From assembly GCF_938017705.1 (NCBI RefSeq), contig NZ_CALIIS010000095.1, forward strand, positions 1 through 18,398: a DNA stretch of 18,398 nucleotides, given 5' to 3'. The notes under the pieces are model-generated. The model did not search any database. It was given only the letters and a program-made list of their open reading frames with translations, and was not told the origin of the DNA. This document shows positions 6,513 through 14,645 of the stretch, piece by piece. The position numbers and the translations under genes were made by a program. Source of the DNA: an uncultured Campylobacter sp. (lineage in GTDB: Bacteria > Campylobacterota > Campylobacteria > Campylobacterales > Campylobacteraceae). Positions within the stretch are counted from its first letter, which is position 1; each line of letters opens with the position of its first letter.

Positions 6513-8795
6513 ATGAAGAGTTACGTTACGGGCTTTCCGCGTATCGGAGAGCAGCGCGAGTTAAAGAAGGCTTTGGAGAGCTATTGGGCGGGCAAGTGTG
6601 ATTATGACGCGCTGGAACGGGTCGCCTCAGAGCTAAAAGATCGCCACATCAAATATCAGCTGGATGCTTGGAGCGGCCTGATTAGCGTAAACGACTTTTC
6701 ATACTACGATCTGATGCTCGATACCAGCGTGCTTTTCGGCGTGATCCCGCAGCGCTTCGCAGCTCTTTCGGCACATGAGCAGTATTTTGCGATGGCGCGC
6801 GGCAGTAAAGACGCAGTCGCGATGGAGATGACGAAGTGGTTTAACACAAACTACCACTATATCGTGCCCGAGATCTCGGCGTATACGGAATTTAGCCTAA
6901 ATCCTAGTAAAATTTTAAGCGAGTACAAGGCTGCGAAGAATAACGATTTTAAGGATTCCTGCGCGCTAAAGATAAATTTAATCGGACCTATCACCTATCT
7001 CGCGCTTAGCAAATCAAGCGACAAAAGTGATCCACTCGCGCATTTAGATGCCCTTGTCGCGAAATATGAGGAGCTGCTAAAGCTTCTTAGCGAGCTTGAT
7101 AACGAGGTCGTAGTTCAGATCGATGAGCCGATTTTCGTAACGGATCGCGCGACTGAGCTAGCGCCAAAGATTGAGCCTATTTATCAGCGCCTAAGCAAGG
7201 CTGCAAGTAACGTAAAAATTATCTTTATGACCTATTTTGAGCATGCGACTGAGGCCGTGCGCGAGATAGTAAAGACCGATGTTTGGGCGGTCGGGCTTGA
7301 TTTTGTTTACGCAAGCGAGGAGAATATCAAAAAAGAGCTTCAAGCTTTAAAAGACGCTAAGACCGTGCTTTTCGCAGGCGTGATCGATGGGCGTAATATC
7401 TGGAAGAGCGACATCGACAAAAAGCTAGCCCAGCTCAAAGCTATCGAGGTCTACGTGCCTAAGGAACGCATCTACGTGGGTACCTCCTGCTCGCTTTTGC
7501 ACGTGCCTTTTACGCTAAAATATGAGGACAAGCTAAGCACCGAGATCAGATCCTGGCTAAGTTTCGCGGTCGAAAAACTAAGCGAAATTTCGATTTTGAC
7601 CCATCTTTTCTTTGAAATTCCGATGTGCGAGCACGGCATGAAAGCTTACGAGCAGAATCAAAAATCCGCCAAAACTCGCGCTAGCTCGCCGCTCATCCAC
7701 GACGAGAAGGTCTCTGCTCGCGTGAACTCGTTAAGCAAACTTGAACGCACCGATCGCTACGAGGATCGCATTAAGGTACAGAAAAAGGAGCTAGGCTATG
7801 GAATTTTACCTACTACTACGATTGGCTCCTTCCCGCAGACTGCCGAGCTTCGCCAGGTTCGCAACGCCTACAAAAAGGGACTTTTAGCGCGCGAGGATTA
7901 CGAGAAGCAGATCAAAGCCTATATCGACGATTGCGTCAAATTTCAAGATGAGATCGGCCTAGACGTGCTGGTTCACGGCGAGCCCGAGCGTAACGATATG
8001 GTCGAGTATTTCGGCGAGCAGATGAGCGGATACGCGTTTAGTGCCAACGGCTGGGTGCAGAGCTACGGCAGCCGCTGCGTGAAGCCACCGCTACTTTTCG
8101 GCGACGTAAGCCGTCCAAAACCGATGACGGTAGAGTGGATCAAATACGCTCAAAGTCGCACCAAAAAGATTATGAAAGGCATGCTAACGGGCCCGGTTAC
8201 GATCATGAACTGGAGCTTCGTGCGCGACGATAAGCCTCGCGAGCAGATCGTAAAACAGCTCGCGCTCGCGATTTTTGATGAAATTTCAGATCTGCAAGAC
8301 GCGGGTATCAAGATCATTCAGGTGGATGAGGCGGCGTTTAAAGAGGGCTATCCGCTACGCGCGGAAAATATCCCTGCGTATGAAAAATTTGCCGTCAGCG
8401 CCTTTAAGCTCGCCGTTAGCGCAGCCAAAGCGCAGACGCAGATCCACACGCATATGTGCTATTCGGAGTTCAACGACATCATTAAAACGATCGAGGCGAT
8501 GGACGCCGACGTCATAAGCATCGAGACCGCTCGCAGCGGCAACGAGCTGCTTAAAATTTTTAGATCGGTCGGCTACAAGCAGGAGGTCGGTCCCGGCGTT
8601 TACGACATCCACAGCCCGCGAATTCCTAGCGTACATGAGCTCGTAAGCCAGATCCGCGCGCTGCTTGAGGTGCTTCCGAAAGAGCAGCTGTGGATCAACC
8701 CGGACTGCGGCCTAAAGACGCGCAAATGGGAAGAGGTGGAGCCGAGCTTAAAAAATATGGTCGAAGCGGTAAGGATTATCCGCACAGAAGCATAA
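6513..8795 (+). CDS. metE: Cobalamin-independent methionine synthase MetE
   Basis: This cytoplasmic enzyme transfers the methyl group of 5-methyltetrahydropteroyl-polyglutamate to homocysteine, the last step of methionine synthesis, without B12. At 760 residues it has full family length with both TIM-barrel halves. The N-terminal half begins TGFPRIGEQRELKKALE. The C-terminal half begins near 425 with ILPTTTIGSFPQT, followed by HGEPERNDMVEYFG (Glu490). Zinc ligands are His647 and Cys649 (H-T-H-M-C-Y), Glu671 (ISIETARSG) and Cys732 (NPDCGLKTR), each offset by 6 from E. coli MetE (641, 643, 665, 726). The start is supported by AAAGGA about 8 bases upstream. The gene stands alone with a structured upstream region and a strong terminator. 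No metF is adjacent. Confidence 0.97.
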   Translation: MKSYVTGFPRIGEQRELKKALESYWAGKCDYDALERVASELKDRHIKYQLDAWSGLISVNDFSYYDLMLDTSVLFGVIPQRFAALSAHEQYFAMARGSKDAVAMEMTKWFNTNYHYIVPEISAYTEFSLNPSKILSEYKAAKNNDFKDSCALKINLIGPITYLALSKSSDKSDPLAHLDALVAKYEELLKLLSELDNEVVVQIDEPIFVTDRATELAPKIEPIYQRLSKAASNVKIIFMTYFEHATEAVREIVKTDVWAVGLDFVYASEENIKKELQALKDAKTVLFAGVIDGRNIWKSDIDKKLAQLKAIEVYVPKERIYVGTSCSLLHVPFTLKYEDKLSTEIRSWLSFAVEKLSEISILTHLFFEIPMCEHGMKAYEQNQKSAKTRASSPLIHDEKVSARVNSLSKLERTDRYEDRIKVQKKELGYGILPTTTIGSFPQTAELRQVRNAYKKGLLAREDYEKQIKAYIDDCVKFQDEIGLDVLVHGEPERNDMVEYFGEQMSGYAFSANGWVQSYGSRCVKPPLLFGDVSRPKPMTVEWIKYAQSRTKKIMKGMLTGPVTIMNWSFVRDDKPREQIVKQLALAIFDEISDLQDAGIKIIQVDEAAFKEGYPLRAENIPAYEKFAVSAFKLAVSAAKAQTQIHTHMCYSEFNDIIKTIEAMDADVISIETARSGNELLKIFRSVGYKQEVGPGVYDIHSPRIPSVHELVSQIRALLEVLPKEQLWINPDCGLKTRKWEEVEPSLKNMVEAVRIIRTEA

Positions 8796-8817
8796 ATCTA
8801 GCACAAAAAAAGACTTT

Positions 8818-8852
8818 GCTGTCGGGCAAAATTCCACCCGACAGCTGTTTTT
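8818..8852 (+). terminator. Rho-independent terminator of metE
   Basis: A perfect nine-pair stem, GCTGTCGGG (8818-8826) with CCCGACAGC (8837-8845), has a ten-base loop and is followed by TGTTTTT. It lies 22 bases after the metE stop codon. Confidence 0.9.
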
Positions 8853-9139
8853 GCGATAGAATTATGTGGAACGTTTATTTCGAGCATGGACCACTAAAAT
8901 ATTTGTGCGAAATTTTACTTCGAACGAGCATGAAAGGACGGTGCGAGATTTCTACGCGTCTGCTTGGCAAGCATATTTGATAGCCGCTAAGTAATGTAGC
9001 AATATGAAATTTCGCACAAGATTTACGGATTTCGCAGTTGGGTGGGCGCGGGATTTTTTAAAATGTGGCGTAAAATTTCATCTCGATTGCTAGCTTGGAA
9101 TTTCATCGCAACTGCCTGCTTGCTTGAGACGCAGAGCGT

Positions 9140-9190
9140 AAATTTTATCGCGATTGCCCTGAAGGCGGGCTGGGGCAAGCGATAAAATTT
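9140..9190. repeat. Long inverted repeat
   Basis: Twelve-base arms AAATTTTATCGC (9140-9151) and GCGATAAAATTT (9179-9190) enclose a second stem, TGCCC (9155-9159) with GGGCA (9173-9177). No gene is adjacent whose transcript it would end, and no T run stands clear of the stem. Confidence 0.5.
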
Positions 9191-9262
9191 TAAAATTTTC
9201 GCAAATCAGCTCTTGCGCGCACAAACCTCGCTAGCCGAATAAAAAACGCTGAAATTTGCAAT

Positions 9263-9296
9263 TTTACGCGGCGCTTTATGAACTCGCGCCGCTAAA
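9263..9296. repeat. GC-rich hairpin
   Basis: GCGGCGC (9268-9274) pairs with GCGCCGC (9286-9292). TTTA and TAAA extend the stem, with one bulged C at 9267. No function is evident. Confidence 0.4.
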
Positions 9297-10283
9297 TTAG
9301 AATTTCAAGACACGAGCCAAAGCCGGTATCGTTGCGCTAGAAATTTTAAATTGCAAATTAAAATTTACATTATCTCGTTAGAATGGCTAGGTTACGAAGC
9401 GAGATTCGGCTCTGCTAGGTTAAATTTCAGCTCAAACTAAACTTTATGTAGCGCATTAAATTTACGACTAATTTCGCCTGGCGAGCCTGAAGTTGCGTCG
9501 CGCTAAAACCAAGTCTAGAGCCAAAATTTTACTACGCGAAACTCATTGATTTTAACTTGTGTTTTTTGCAAGAAAGAGCGAGGCTAGCGTAAGGCGCGTT
9601 TGCGTTACCATAAAATTAAAAGAGCCTTTATGGAGGCGCAGGTCTGCAATTTTCAGTAAAAATTAAAAGCTATGATTTTGGCTCATAAGGCGCAGCTTTT
9701 AGATGGTTTCTATCACGCTTTAAAGTGAGATTTACTTAGTAATTTCGCGCGATAGATTTTAACGGGCGGAATTTTATCATCGCCGCAAAATTTTTGGCTT
9801 TTAAAATTTTGCTTTGTAGAATTTTAGCCCTCATAGTTGTGATGAAGTGGCTCATCTTATTTCGTAGGATTTTAGCGGCGTCGCGCGCCTAATTTATATG
9901 GCATAATTCCAAAAGGCGCTTATTTTGAAATCCTGCGGGTGGAACCTATGAGACTGCGTTTGCGAGGTTTTATAAGAATTTGACGGCAAACCGCTCAGTG
10001 CGTTTAAAAATTTTATTCGTGCGTCGAGCTCTCATTTGGATTTTAAATTTTGCTATTGTGGCGGAATTTTGCTCACGTGGCAAGGGCTTGCATGCAAGCT
10101 GTCCATGAAATCTAAGGATTTGGACGCTAGATTTATTAGAGCGTTTAGCGGCGCAATGCCGCACCTGCGCATAAAATATCGTGCTGTAAGCGATTTAAAA
10201 AAAGCTTTTTCGCTTCGTATAAATCTCACGCCGCGAGCGTTTAAAAGCCGCAAGAGCTTTAAAAATTTAAATTGGAAAGATTA

Positions 10284-11843
10284 ATGACATTTTTTTCGCC
10301 CGAGTTTGTCCTTGCTTTTTTAGCGTTTTTAATCGTTTATTGGACGCTCAAAAATCATATTTTCGCGCAAAAAATCCTGATCCTGTTAGCAAGCTACGGC
10401 TTTATGTGCTCCGTAAATCCGCGCTTTGCGCTGGTGCTTGCAGCCTATAGCGCTTTCGTATATTTTGCAGGGGTGTGTATCGCTCGCGCTAATCGCGTAG
10501 TCGCAAAAGCCATACCGCCCGCAAAGCAGTCTTCGCATAAGAAAAAGCTCTCGCGTAAAGTGGCAACCAAGCAGATGGGTGTAACAAAACAAGCTGGCAT
10601 AGCAAAGCAGGTGCAAAAAGCGGGGTTAGCGAAGCAGCTCCCACTACCCACTACGAAGGCACGCGCAGTGATGCTTGCGGCGGTTGCTGGCGGCTTATTT
10701 TTTCTCGCGTTTTTTAAATATTATGGCTACGTCAGGGAGTTTTTCAATGCCGTGCTTGCCGCGCTGCACCTAGATGCCGTTGATAGCGTGGCGTTTCCGC
10801 TTGGAATTTCATATTATGTTTTCATGTCGATCACCTATTTCGTCTCGGTTTATAGACGCGAATGCGGCGAGCAGGGCTTTTTGAGCTTGGCGTGCTTTTT
10901 GGCATTTTTTCCTAGCGTCGTGATGGGTCCTATCGGGCGCGCTAGCGCTGTCAAGGGCGTAGAGCCAGTACTGCCGCAGTTTGATCGCTTCAAGCACTTT
11001 GGCAATGCCGATGAAATTTATGTGCTTATAATTTTTGCCTTAGTTAAGCTGCTGCTTATTAGCGGCTATTTGGGCGCGTATTATAGCGATGTGATTTCAG
11101 GCGTTTACGGCGACGAGCCAGAGTCTTCTGCGGCGCAAATTCTAGCTGCACTGCTACTTTATGGCGTGGTGCTTTATACGAATTTTAGCGGTTTTATCGA
11201 TATGGCGCGTGCGCTTGGACTTGCGATGGGCTTTAAGCTGCCGCAGAATTTTAATATGCCCTACGCGGCTAAGAATTTAGGCGAGTTTTGGGATCGCTGG
11301 CATATTAGCTTATCCACGTTTATACGCGATTATATTTATATCCCGCTTGGTGGCTCGCGCAATGGCTTTGCGCGCACCTGCGTAAATTTGCTAATCGCGT
11401 TTGCGCTATCTGGCATTTGGCACGGCGCGGGATTAAATTTTTTGATTTGGGGGCTTTTGCACGGAGTGGCGCTTGTGTTTTTAAAATGCCTTGCCAAAGT
11501 GGGCGTAAAGCCGCTAAATCCACATTTGGCGCTATTTTGCACCTATATTTTTGTAAGTTTCGCTTGGATTTTTTTCGCCAATTCCCTGCCAGATGCGGCG
11601 GCGATTTTGGGCGCTTTTACCCGCGCACGAGCTTTCGGAGATATTAGCGAGCTAGCGGCGCTTGCGGTGATTTTAGCGGGGATTTTTGTTTATCCTAAAA
11701 TTTCAGCTATTAAAGATACTTTGATCGCGCTTTTTGCCGAGCTGCCGTTTTTACCTAAAGCTCTCGTGCTCGGCATGATCTTCACGCTGATTTTCGCGCT
11801 GATGCCAAGCGGAATTCCAAATTTCATCTACGCAGGATTTTAG
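10284..11843 (+). CDS. patA: MBOAT-family O-acyltransferase, PatA-like
   Basis: A polytopic inner-membrane protein of the AlgI/DltB/PatA MBOAT family, predicted to carry acetyl groups across the membrane for O-acetylation of peptidoglycan MurNAc. I choose ATG 10284 (519 aa) over the in-frame TTG at 10272 because GGAAAG (10274-10279) is correctly spaced only for the ATG. Family blocks: FPLGISYYVFMSITYF, FFPSVVMGPIGR, NFSGFIDMARALGLAMGF, NLGEFWDRWHISLSTFIRDY, IPLGGSRNG, and GIWHGAGLNFLIWG with the invariant His near residue 380; a second conserved His lies near 393. Unusual is a Lys/Gln-rich segment at about 67-123 (KQSSHKKKLSRK, then repeated K-Q pairs) between early membrane helices. Two SGNH genes follow directly, matching the patA-patB-ape1 arrangement of C. 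jejuni. Alginate is not expected in this lineage, so PatA is preferred over AlgI. Confidence 0.85.
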   Translation: MTFFSPEFVLAFLAFLIVYWTLKNHIFAQKILILLASYGFMCSVNPRFALVLAAYSAFVYFAGVCIARANRVVAKAIPPAKQSSHKKKLSRKVATKQMGVTKQAGIAKQVQKAGLAKQLPLPTTKARAVMLAAVAGGLFFLAFFKYYGYVREFFNAVLAALHLDAVDSVAFPLGISYYVFMSITYFVSVYRRECGEQGFLSLACFLAFFPSVVMGPIGRASAVKGVEPVLPQFDRFKHFGNADEIYVLIIFALVKLLLISGYLGAYYSDVISGVYGDEPESSAAQILAALLLYGVVLYTNFSGFIDMARALGLAMGFKLPQNFNMPYAAKNLGEFWDRWHISLSTFIRDYIYIPLGGSRNGFARTCVNLLIAFALSGIWHGAGLNFLIWGLLHGVALVFLKCLAKVGVKPLNPHLALFCTYIFVSFAWIFFANSLPDAAAILGAFTRARAFGDISELAALAVILAGIFVYPKISAIKDTLIALFAELPFLPKALVLGMIFTLIFALMPSGIPNFIYAGF

Positions 11844-13154
11844 ATGCTTAGGTTTGTTTCGACTCTACTTTTTGCGCTGCTTTTCTCGGCATTTTTTATG
11901 CAAGGCTCGCTGCTTTATTATTTGGAGCAGCGATTTCACGATGATTTCGGGCTGGAAGAATGGCTGCGCCGCTCGCCGTTTCGCGTAGGCGGAGAGATCT
12001 ACGAAAAGATTGCAAATGTCGCAGATAAGCTTGAGCAGCGTATCAAAGGCGAGGATCTTAGCAAGGATGAGGACGCAAGTCCGCATGACGGAAGCGAAAA
12101 TTTTAAAAAATCTGCGCAAGATCGCATGGCGGAAAATCAAGCTTTGCAAAGCACGAGGGCGCGAGATCACGATGCTTCGCAAAGCGTTAAACCGCAAGAT
12201 AGCAAGCCGCAAGCCCATGCCGCGAAGAATTCCTCTTTAAATAATTCTACGCATCATTTAAAGACGCGCGATTCTGCGCAGGGGCCTTACGCACAAAATT
12301 CCGCTTCTAAAAATTCTACTTCGCAAAATTCCGTGTCACAAAGCCTGGCTACAACAAGCTCTGTGCCGCGCAGCTCCTCTGCGTCACAAAACTCCGTTAC
12401 GGCAAGCGCAACCTTGCAAAGCGGCGAAAATTCCGATTCTCAACTCCCTGCTTCGCAGGCTTTGGAGCAGAATTTAACGACGCAAAGCTCCGCGGAGATC
12501 GATGCTAAAATTTCGCTTAGCGACGATGGCAAAATCCGCCTAAATGCAGGCGATGAGGTGCTTTTTATGGGCGATAGCCTGATGCAATACGTGGGGATGA
12601 ACGCTAAGAAATTTTTCCCGAAGCGAAGCCTGAGGGTGATTGATCTTAGCAAGCAATCTACGGGGCTTGCGAGTAAGAAATCCTTTGACTGGCAAAAGAC
12701 GCTCGATACCGCGCTTAGAGAGAATGGCGGCGTTAAGCTCGTAGTCGTGCTTCTAGGAGCTAACGATGTGTGGGAGTACCGCGCAGGGGGTAAAACTTAT
12801 GGCATCAAAACGCCGCGCTGGCGGGAGTTTTACGCCTCAAGGGTGCGCGAGATCTACGATACGGCGCACTCGCACGGCGCGGGAGTGCTGTGGCTAGCGA
12901 TGCCGTGTATGCAAAAGCCGGATTTTGAGGAGAAAACGCAGCTGCTAAATCAAATATATGCCGACGCTAGTATGGCGCTTGGCGGGTATTTTATGCAAAC
13001 AACCCCGCTGGTGTGCGAAAAAGGCGCCTATAAAACCTATCTGCAAAGCGGCTCCAAGCTCGTGCGCGTGCGTCAAGACGACGGCATTCATATGAGCAAA
13101 GAGGGTTGCGAAGCGGTAGCGAAAGAAATTTTATCAAGGATTGAAGTTGAGTAA
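11844..13154 (+). CDS. SGNH hydrolase-type (DUF459) protein, PatB-like
   Basis: A 436-residue envelope protein whose start abuts the patA stop codon; AGGA at 11834-11837 inside patA serves as Shine-Dalgarno. Residues 4-27 form an N-terminal membrane anchor (FVSTLLFALLFSAFF). Residues about 70-220 are a low-complexity linker rich in Ser, Gln, Asn and Ala. Residues 225-436 are the SGNH fold: FMGDSLMQ with nucleophile Ser245, LLGANDVWEY with Asn307, and D-G-I-H with Asp413 and His416. By position it is the candidate periplasmic acetyltransferase that takes acetyl from PatA to peptidoglycan (PatB role). It could instead be another esterase, because the family cannot be split by eye. The linker contains E-Q-N-L-T (Asn210), a canonical PglB acceptor sequon in a flexible region. 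No patB symbol is given because the DUF459 type is only inferred to be PatB. Confidence 0.8.
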   Translation: MLRFVSTLLFALLFSAFFMQGSLLYYLEQRFHDDFGLEEWLRRSPFRVGGEIYEKIANVADKLEQRIKGEDLSKDEDASPHDGSENFKKSAQDRMAENQALQSTRARDHDASQSVKPQDSKPQAHAAKNSSLNNSTHHLKTRDSAQGPYAQNSASKNSTSQNSVSQSLATTSSVPRSSSASQNSVTASATLQSGENSDSQLPASQALEQNLTTQSSAEIDAKISLSDDGKIRLNAGDEVLFMGDSLMQYVGMNAKKFFPKRSLRVIDLSKQSTGLASKKSFDWQKTLDTALRENGGVKLVVVLLGANDVWEYRAGGKTYGIKTPRWREFYASRVREIYDTAHSHGAGVLWLAMPCMQKPDFEEKTQLLNQIYADASMALGGYFMQTTPLVCEKGAYKTYLQSGSKLVRVRQDDGIHMSKEGCEAVAKEILSRIEVE

Positions 13155-14199
13155 ATTTATAGTGATTTTATTTGCCGCATTATTAAGCGGATGCGCGGCA
13201 AACGCAGGCGTTCGCGGCATAAATTCCGCAAACGCAAAAAGCTCTGCGGGCTTTGGAGTGAAATTTTTTGGCGATTCGCATTTAGGAAGCGACGCGCTGA
13301 TAGATGCTTTCAGACATGGTTTTTTCGTGCAAAACAGCGTCGGCTTCGTGCCTGCAATGATGCCTAAATATCACAAAAGCGAAAATATAGAATTTAAGCA
13401 AAGCGGCTTTAATGTAATCTCATCCCGCACCGAGCAAGACCCCGATTTTCCACTATGCGGAGTGATCGCTACCGGCAAAAAGGGCGCTAATGTGCGACTG
13501 GAGCTAAAGCAGCTTAGCGGCGATTTTTACGTCGAAATTTTGCATAAATCGGATCAGGGCGGTGAGATTTTTCGCGTACGCGATGCAAGCGGGCTAAGCG
13601 CGTATATTTCACAAGAAGTGCCGCAGAAATGGGAGTATTCTAAGCTGCGACTTAGATTTCCGATCGAAATTCGATCGCTGCGTGACGGAGCAGAGCTTGG
13701 AGGATATAAAATTTATCGTAAAAACGCGCGCTTTGCAGACTCTTGTGCGAGCAACGGCGCGTTTAGCAACCTCTACGAAAAATGGGGTGCAGATGCCTTT
13801 GGTAGGGATTTTTCGGGACTTAGATACAATCTCGTAGTCATCGCTTACGGCACAAACGATGCGATGGATCCGAAATTTGACGAGCAAAAATTTTATCAGA
13901 GCATCCGCGGACTTATTCGTAGCGTCCACTCCGCGAGCCCGGGCGCAAAAATCCTGCTCGTAGCGCCGCCGCGAAGCCCTAAAGTGCCAAACGCCTCACG
14001 CGCTGCGGAGGTGCTAGCGCATCTGGCGCGAGACGAAGGGGCGATGTTTTACGACATAGCCGGTCTTATGGATGAGGATGGCGGCTGGCGCGGCTGGCGC
14101 GAGCGTGGGCTGATCCGCCCTGACGAAATCCACTTGCAAAAAGAGGGCTACGAAAAAATCGGCGCAGCGCTAGCGACGAAATTGCGCGGCAGGCTTTAA
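13147..14199 (+). CDS. Ape1-like peptidoglycan O-acetylesterase lipoprotein (SGNH)
   Basis: A lipoprotein of 350 residues if TTG 13147 is the start. I prefer it to TTG 13141 because AAGGA at 13136-13140 touches 13141 but is 6 bases from 13147; there is no ATG. It overlaps the upstream gene by 8 bases, suggesting translational coupling. The signal is SKFIVILFAALLSGC with lipobox Cys16. The SGNH catalytic motifs are GDSHLGSD with Ser44, YGTND with Asn237, and D-E-I-H with Asp326 and His329. Between the Ser block and the Asn block lie about 160 residues with beta-rich sequence, as in C. jejuni/Neisseria Ape1, where a CBM35-like module sits there. Predicted role: removing O-acetyl groups from MurNAc so that lytic transglycosylases can act. 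Fit to Ape1 is better than to the upstream gene, but activity is inferred. Confidence 0.8.
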   Translation: MSKFIVILFAALLSGCAANAGVRGINSANAKSSAGFGVKFFGDSHLGSDALIDAFRHGFFVQNSVGFVPAMMPKYHKSENIEFKQSGFNVISSRTEQDPDFPLCGVIATGKKGANVRLELKQLSGDFYVEILHKSDQGGEIFRVRDASGLSAYISQEVPQKWEYSKLRLRFPIEIRSLRDGAELGGYKIYRKNARFADSCASNGAFSNLYEKWGADAFGRDFSGLRYNLVVIAYGTNDAMDPKFDEQKFYQSIRGLIRSVHSASPGAKILLVAPPRSPKVPNASRAAEVLAHLARDEGAMFYDIAGLMDEDGGWRGWRERGLIRPDEIHLQKEGYEKIGAALATKLRGRL

Positions 14200-14645
14200 A
14201 TTTAATCTTTAAATTTAGGCGGCTCGCCGTGGAATTTATAAAGTTCGTTGTGAAAATTTACAAAGCTCTTTGTAGAAATTGCACAATCCGCCGCTAAATT
14301 TATGTGGTTCGCTATAAATTTACAAAATTCGTCGCTAAATTTAAAATTTAGCGGCAGTAAGCAAAGCTGCGCCTACTTGGATTTCGCCGCTTAAATCTGC
14401 GCCGCGGAATTTAAATCAGAAGCTGCGGCTTTAAATTTACGCGTCGATAGGCTTGATGCCTGTGCTTTTAAAATATGTCGCCCAAATTTACGCTTTTAAT
14501 TTGGATTAAATTTATGTGGTTACGGCTAGGGGCGAAAGGTCTGTGCGGTGTGCGCTGCGTAAAATTTAGCGCTTAAAATTTCATTCGCATGGGTTGCAAC
14601 AAAGCGCGGCGAGTTAAATTTAAGAAAGCAAAAAAGGAGAGGCAG
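14200..14645. other. Intergenic region with degenerate tandem repeats
   Basis: No gene is seen. The first part (14221-14346) is a repeat array. The remainder is AAATTTA-rich sequence with GC-rich blocks (GCGCCGCGG, GCTGCGGC). The frame open from 14589 is only the upstream extension of the phosphoesterase frame. Confidence 0.5.
14221..14346. repeat. Six degenerate 20-22 bp tandem repeats
   Basis: The units are 14221-14242, 14243-14264, 14265-14286 (22 bases each), then 14287-14306, 14307-14326 and 14327-14346 (20 bases each). The approximate consensus is GTTCGYYGCTAAATTTACAAA. The clearest units are the second (GTTCGTTGTG then AAAATTTACAAA) and the fifth (GTTCGCTATAAATTTACAAA). The last unit runs into the 21-base palindrome at 14333-14353 (CGCTAAATTT, one A, AAATTTAGCG). 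GCCGCTAAATTT in unit four can also pair with AAATTTAGCGGC at 14344-14355. There is no spacer sequence between units, so this is not a CRISPR array. Confidence 0.6.

Larger units (their letters stand above)
8853..10283. other. Long gene-free region with short repeats and hairpins
   Basis: About 1.4 kb in which I find no convincing gene, tRNA or rRNA. It contains imperfect tandem 25-base units at 9073-9097 and 9098-9122 (19 of 25 identical; both start A-A-T-T-T-C-A-T-C and end G-C-T-T-G). Hairpins are at 9140-9190 (AAATTTTATCGC / GCGATAAAATTT, plus inner TGCCC / GGGCA), at 9263-9296 (GCGGCGC / GCGCCGC) and at 10188-10215 (AAGCGA / TCGCTT). An A+T-rich near-palindrome lies at about 9340-9367. 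AAATTTT-type tracts recur throughout. It may be decayed coding sequence or a true long spacer. A weak -10 candidate for the next operon (TATAAA) is at 10218-10223. Confidence 0.5.

Noticed and set aside
8355..8636. Minus-strand open frame inside metE
   Set aside because: Lies wholly within the conserved zinc-binding half of metE; a shadow of a real gene.
10036..10284. 82-codon frame just before the PatA-like gene
   Set aside because: No Shine-Dalgarno sequence, irregular composition without domains, and it crosses a hairpin and the patA ribosome-binding site.
11865..12218. 117-codon minus-strand frame over the SGNH protein
   Set aside because: Antisense to the anchor and linker of a well-supported gene; no start signal.
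14221..14346. Possible CRISPR array
   Set aside because: The units are contiguous, degenerate and lack spacers, and no cas gene is in the window.
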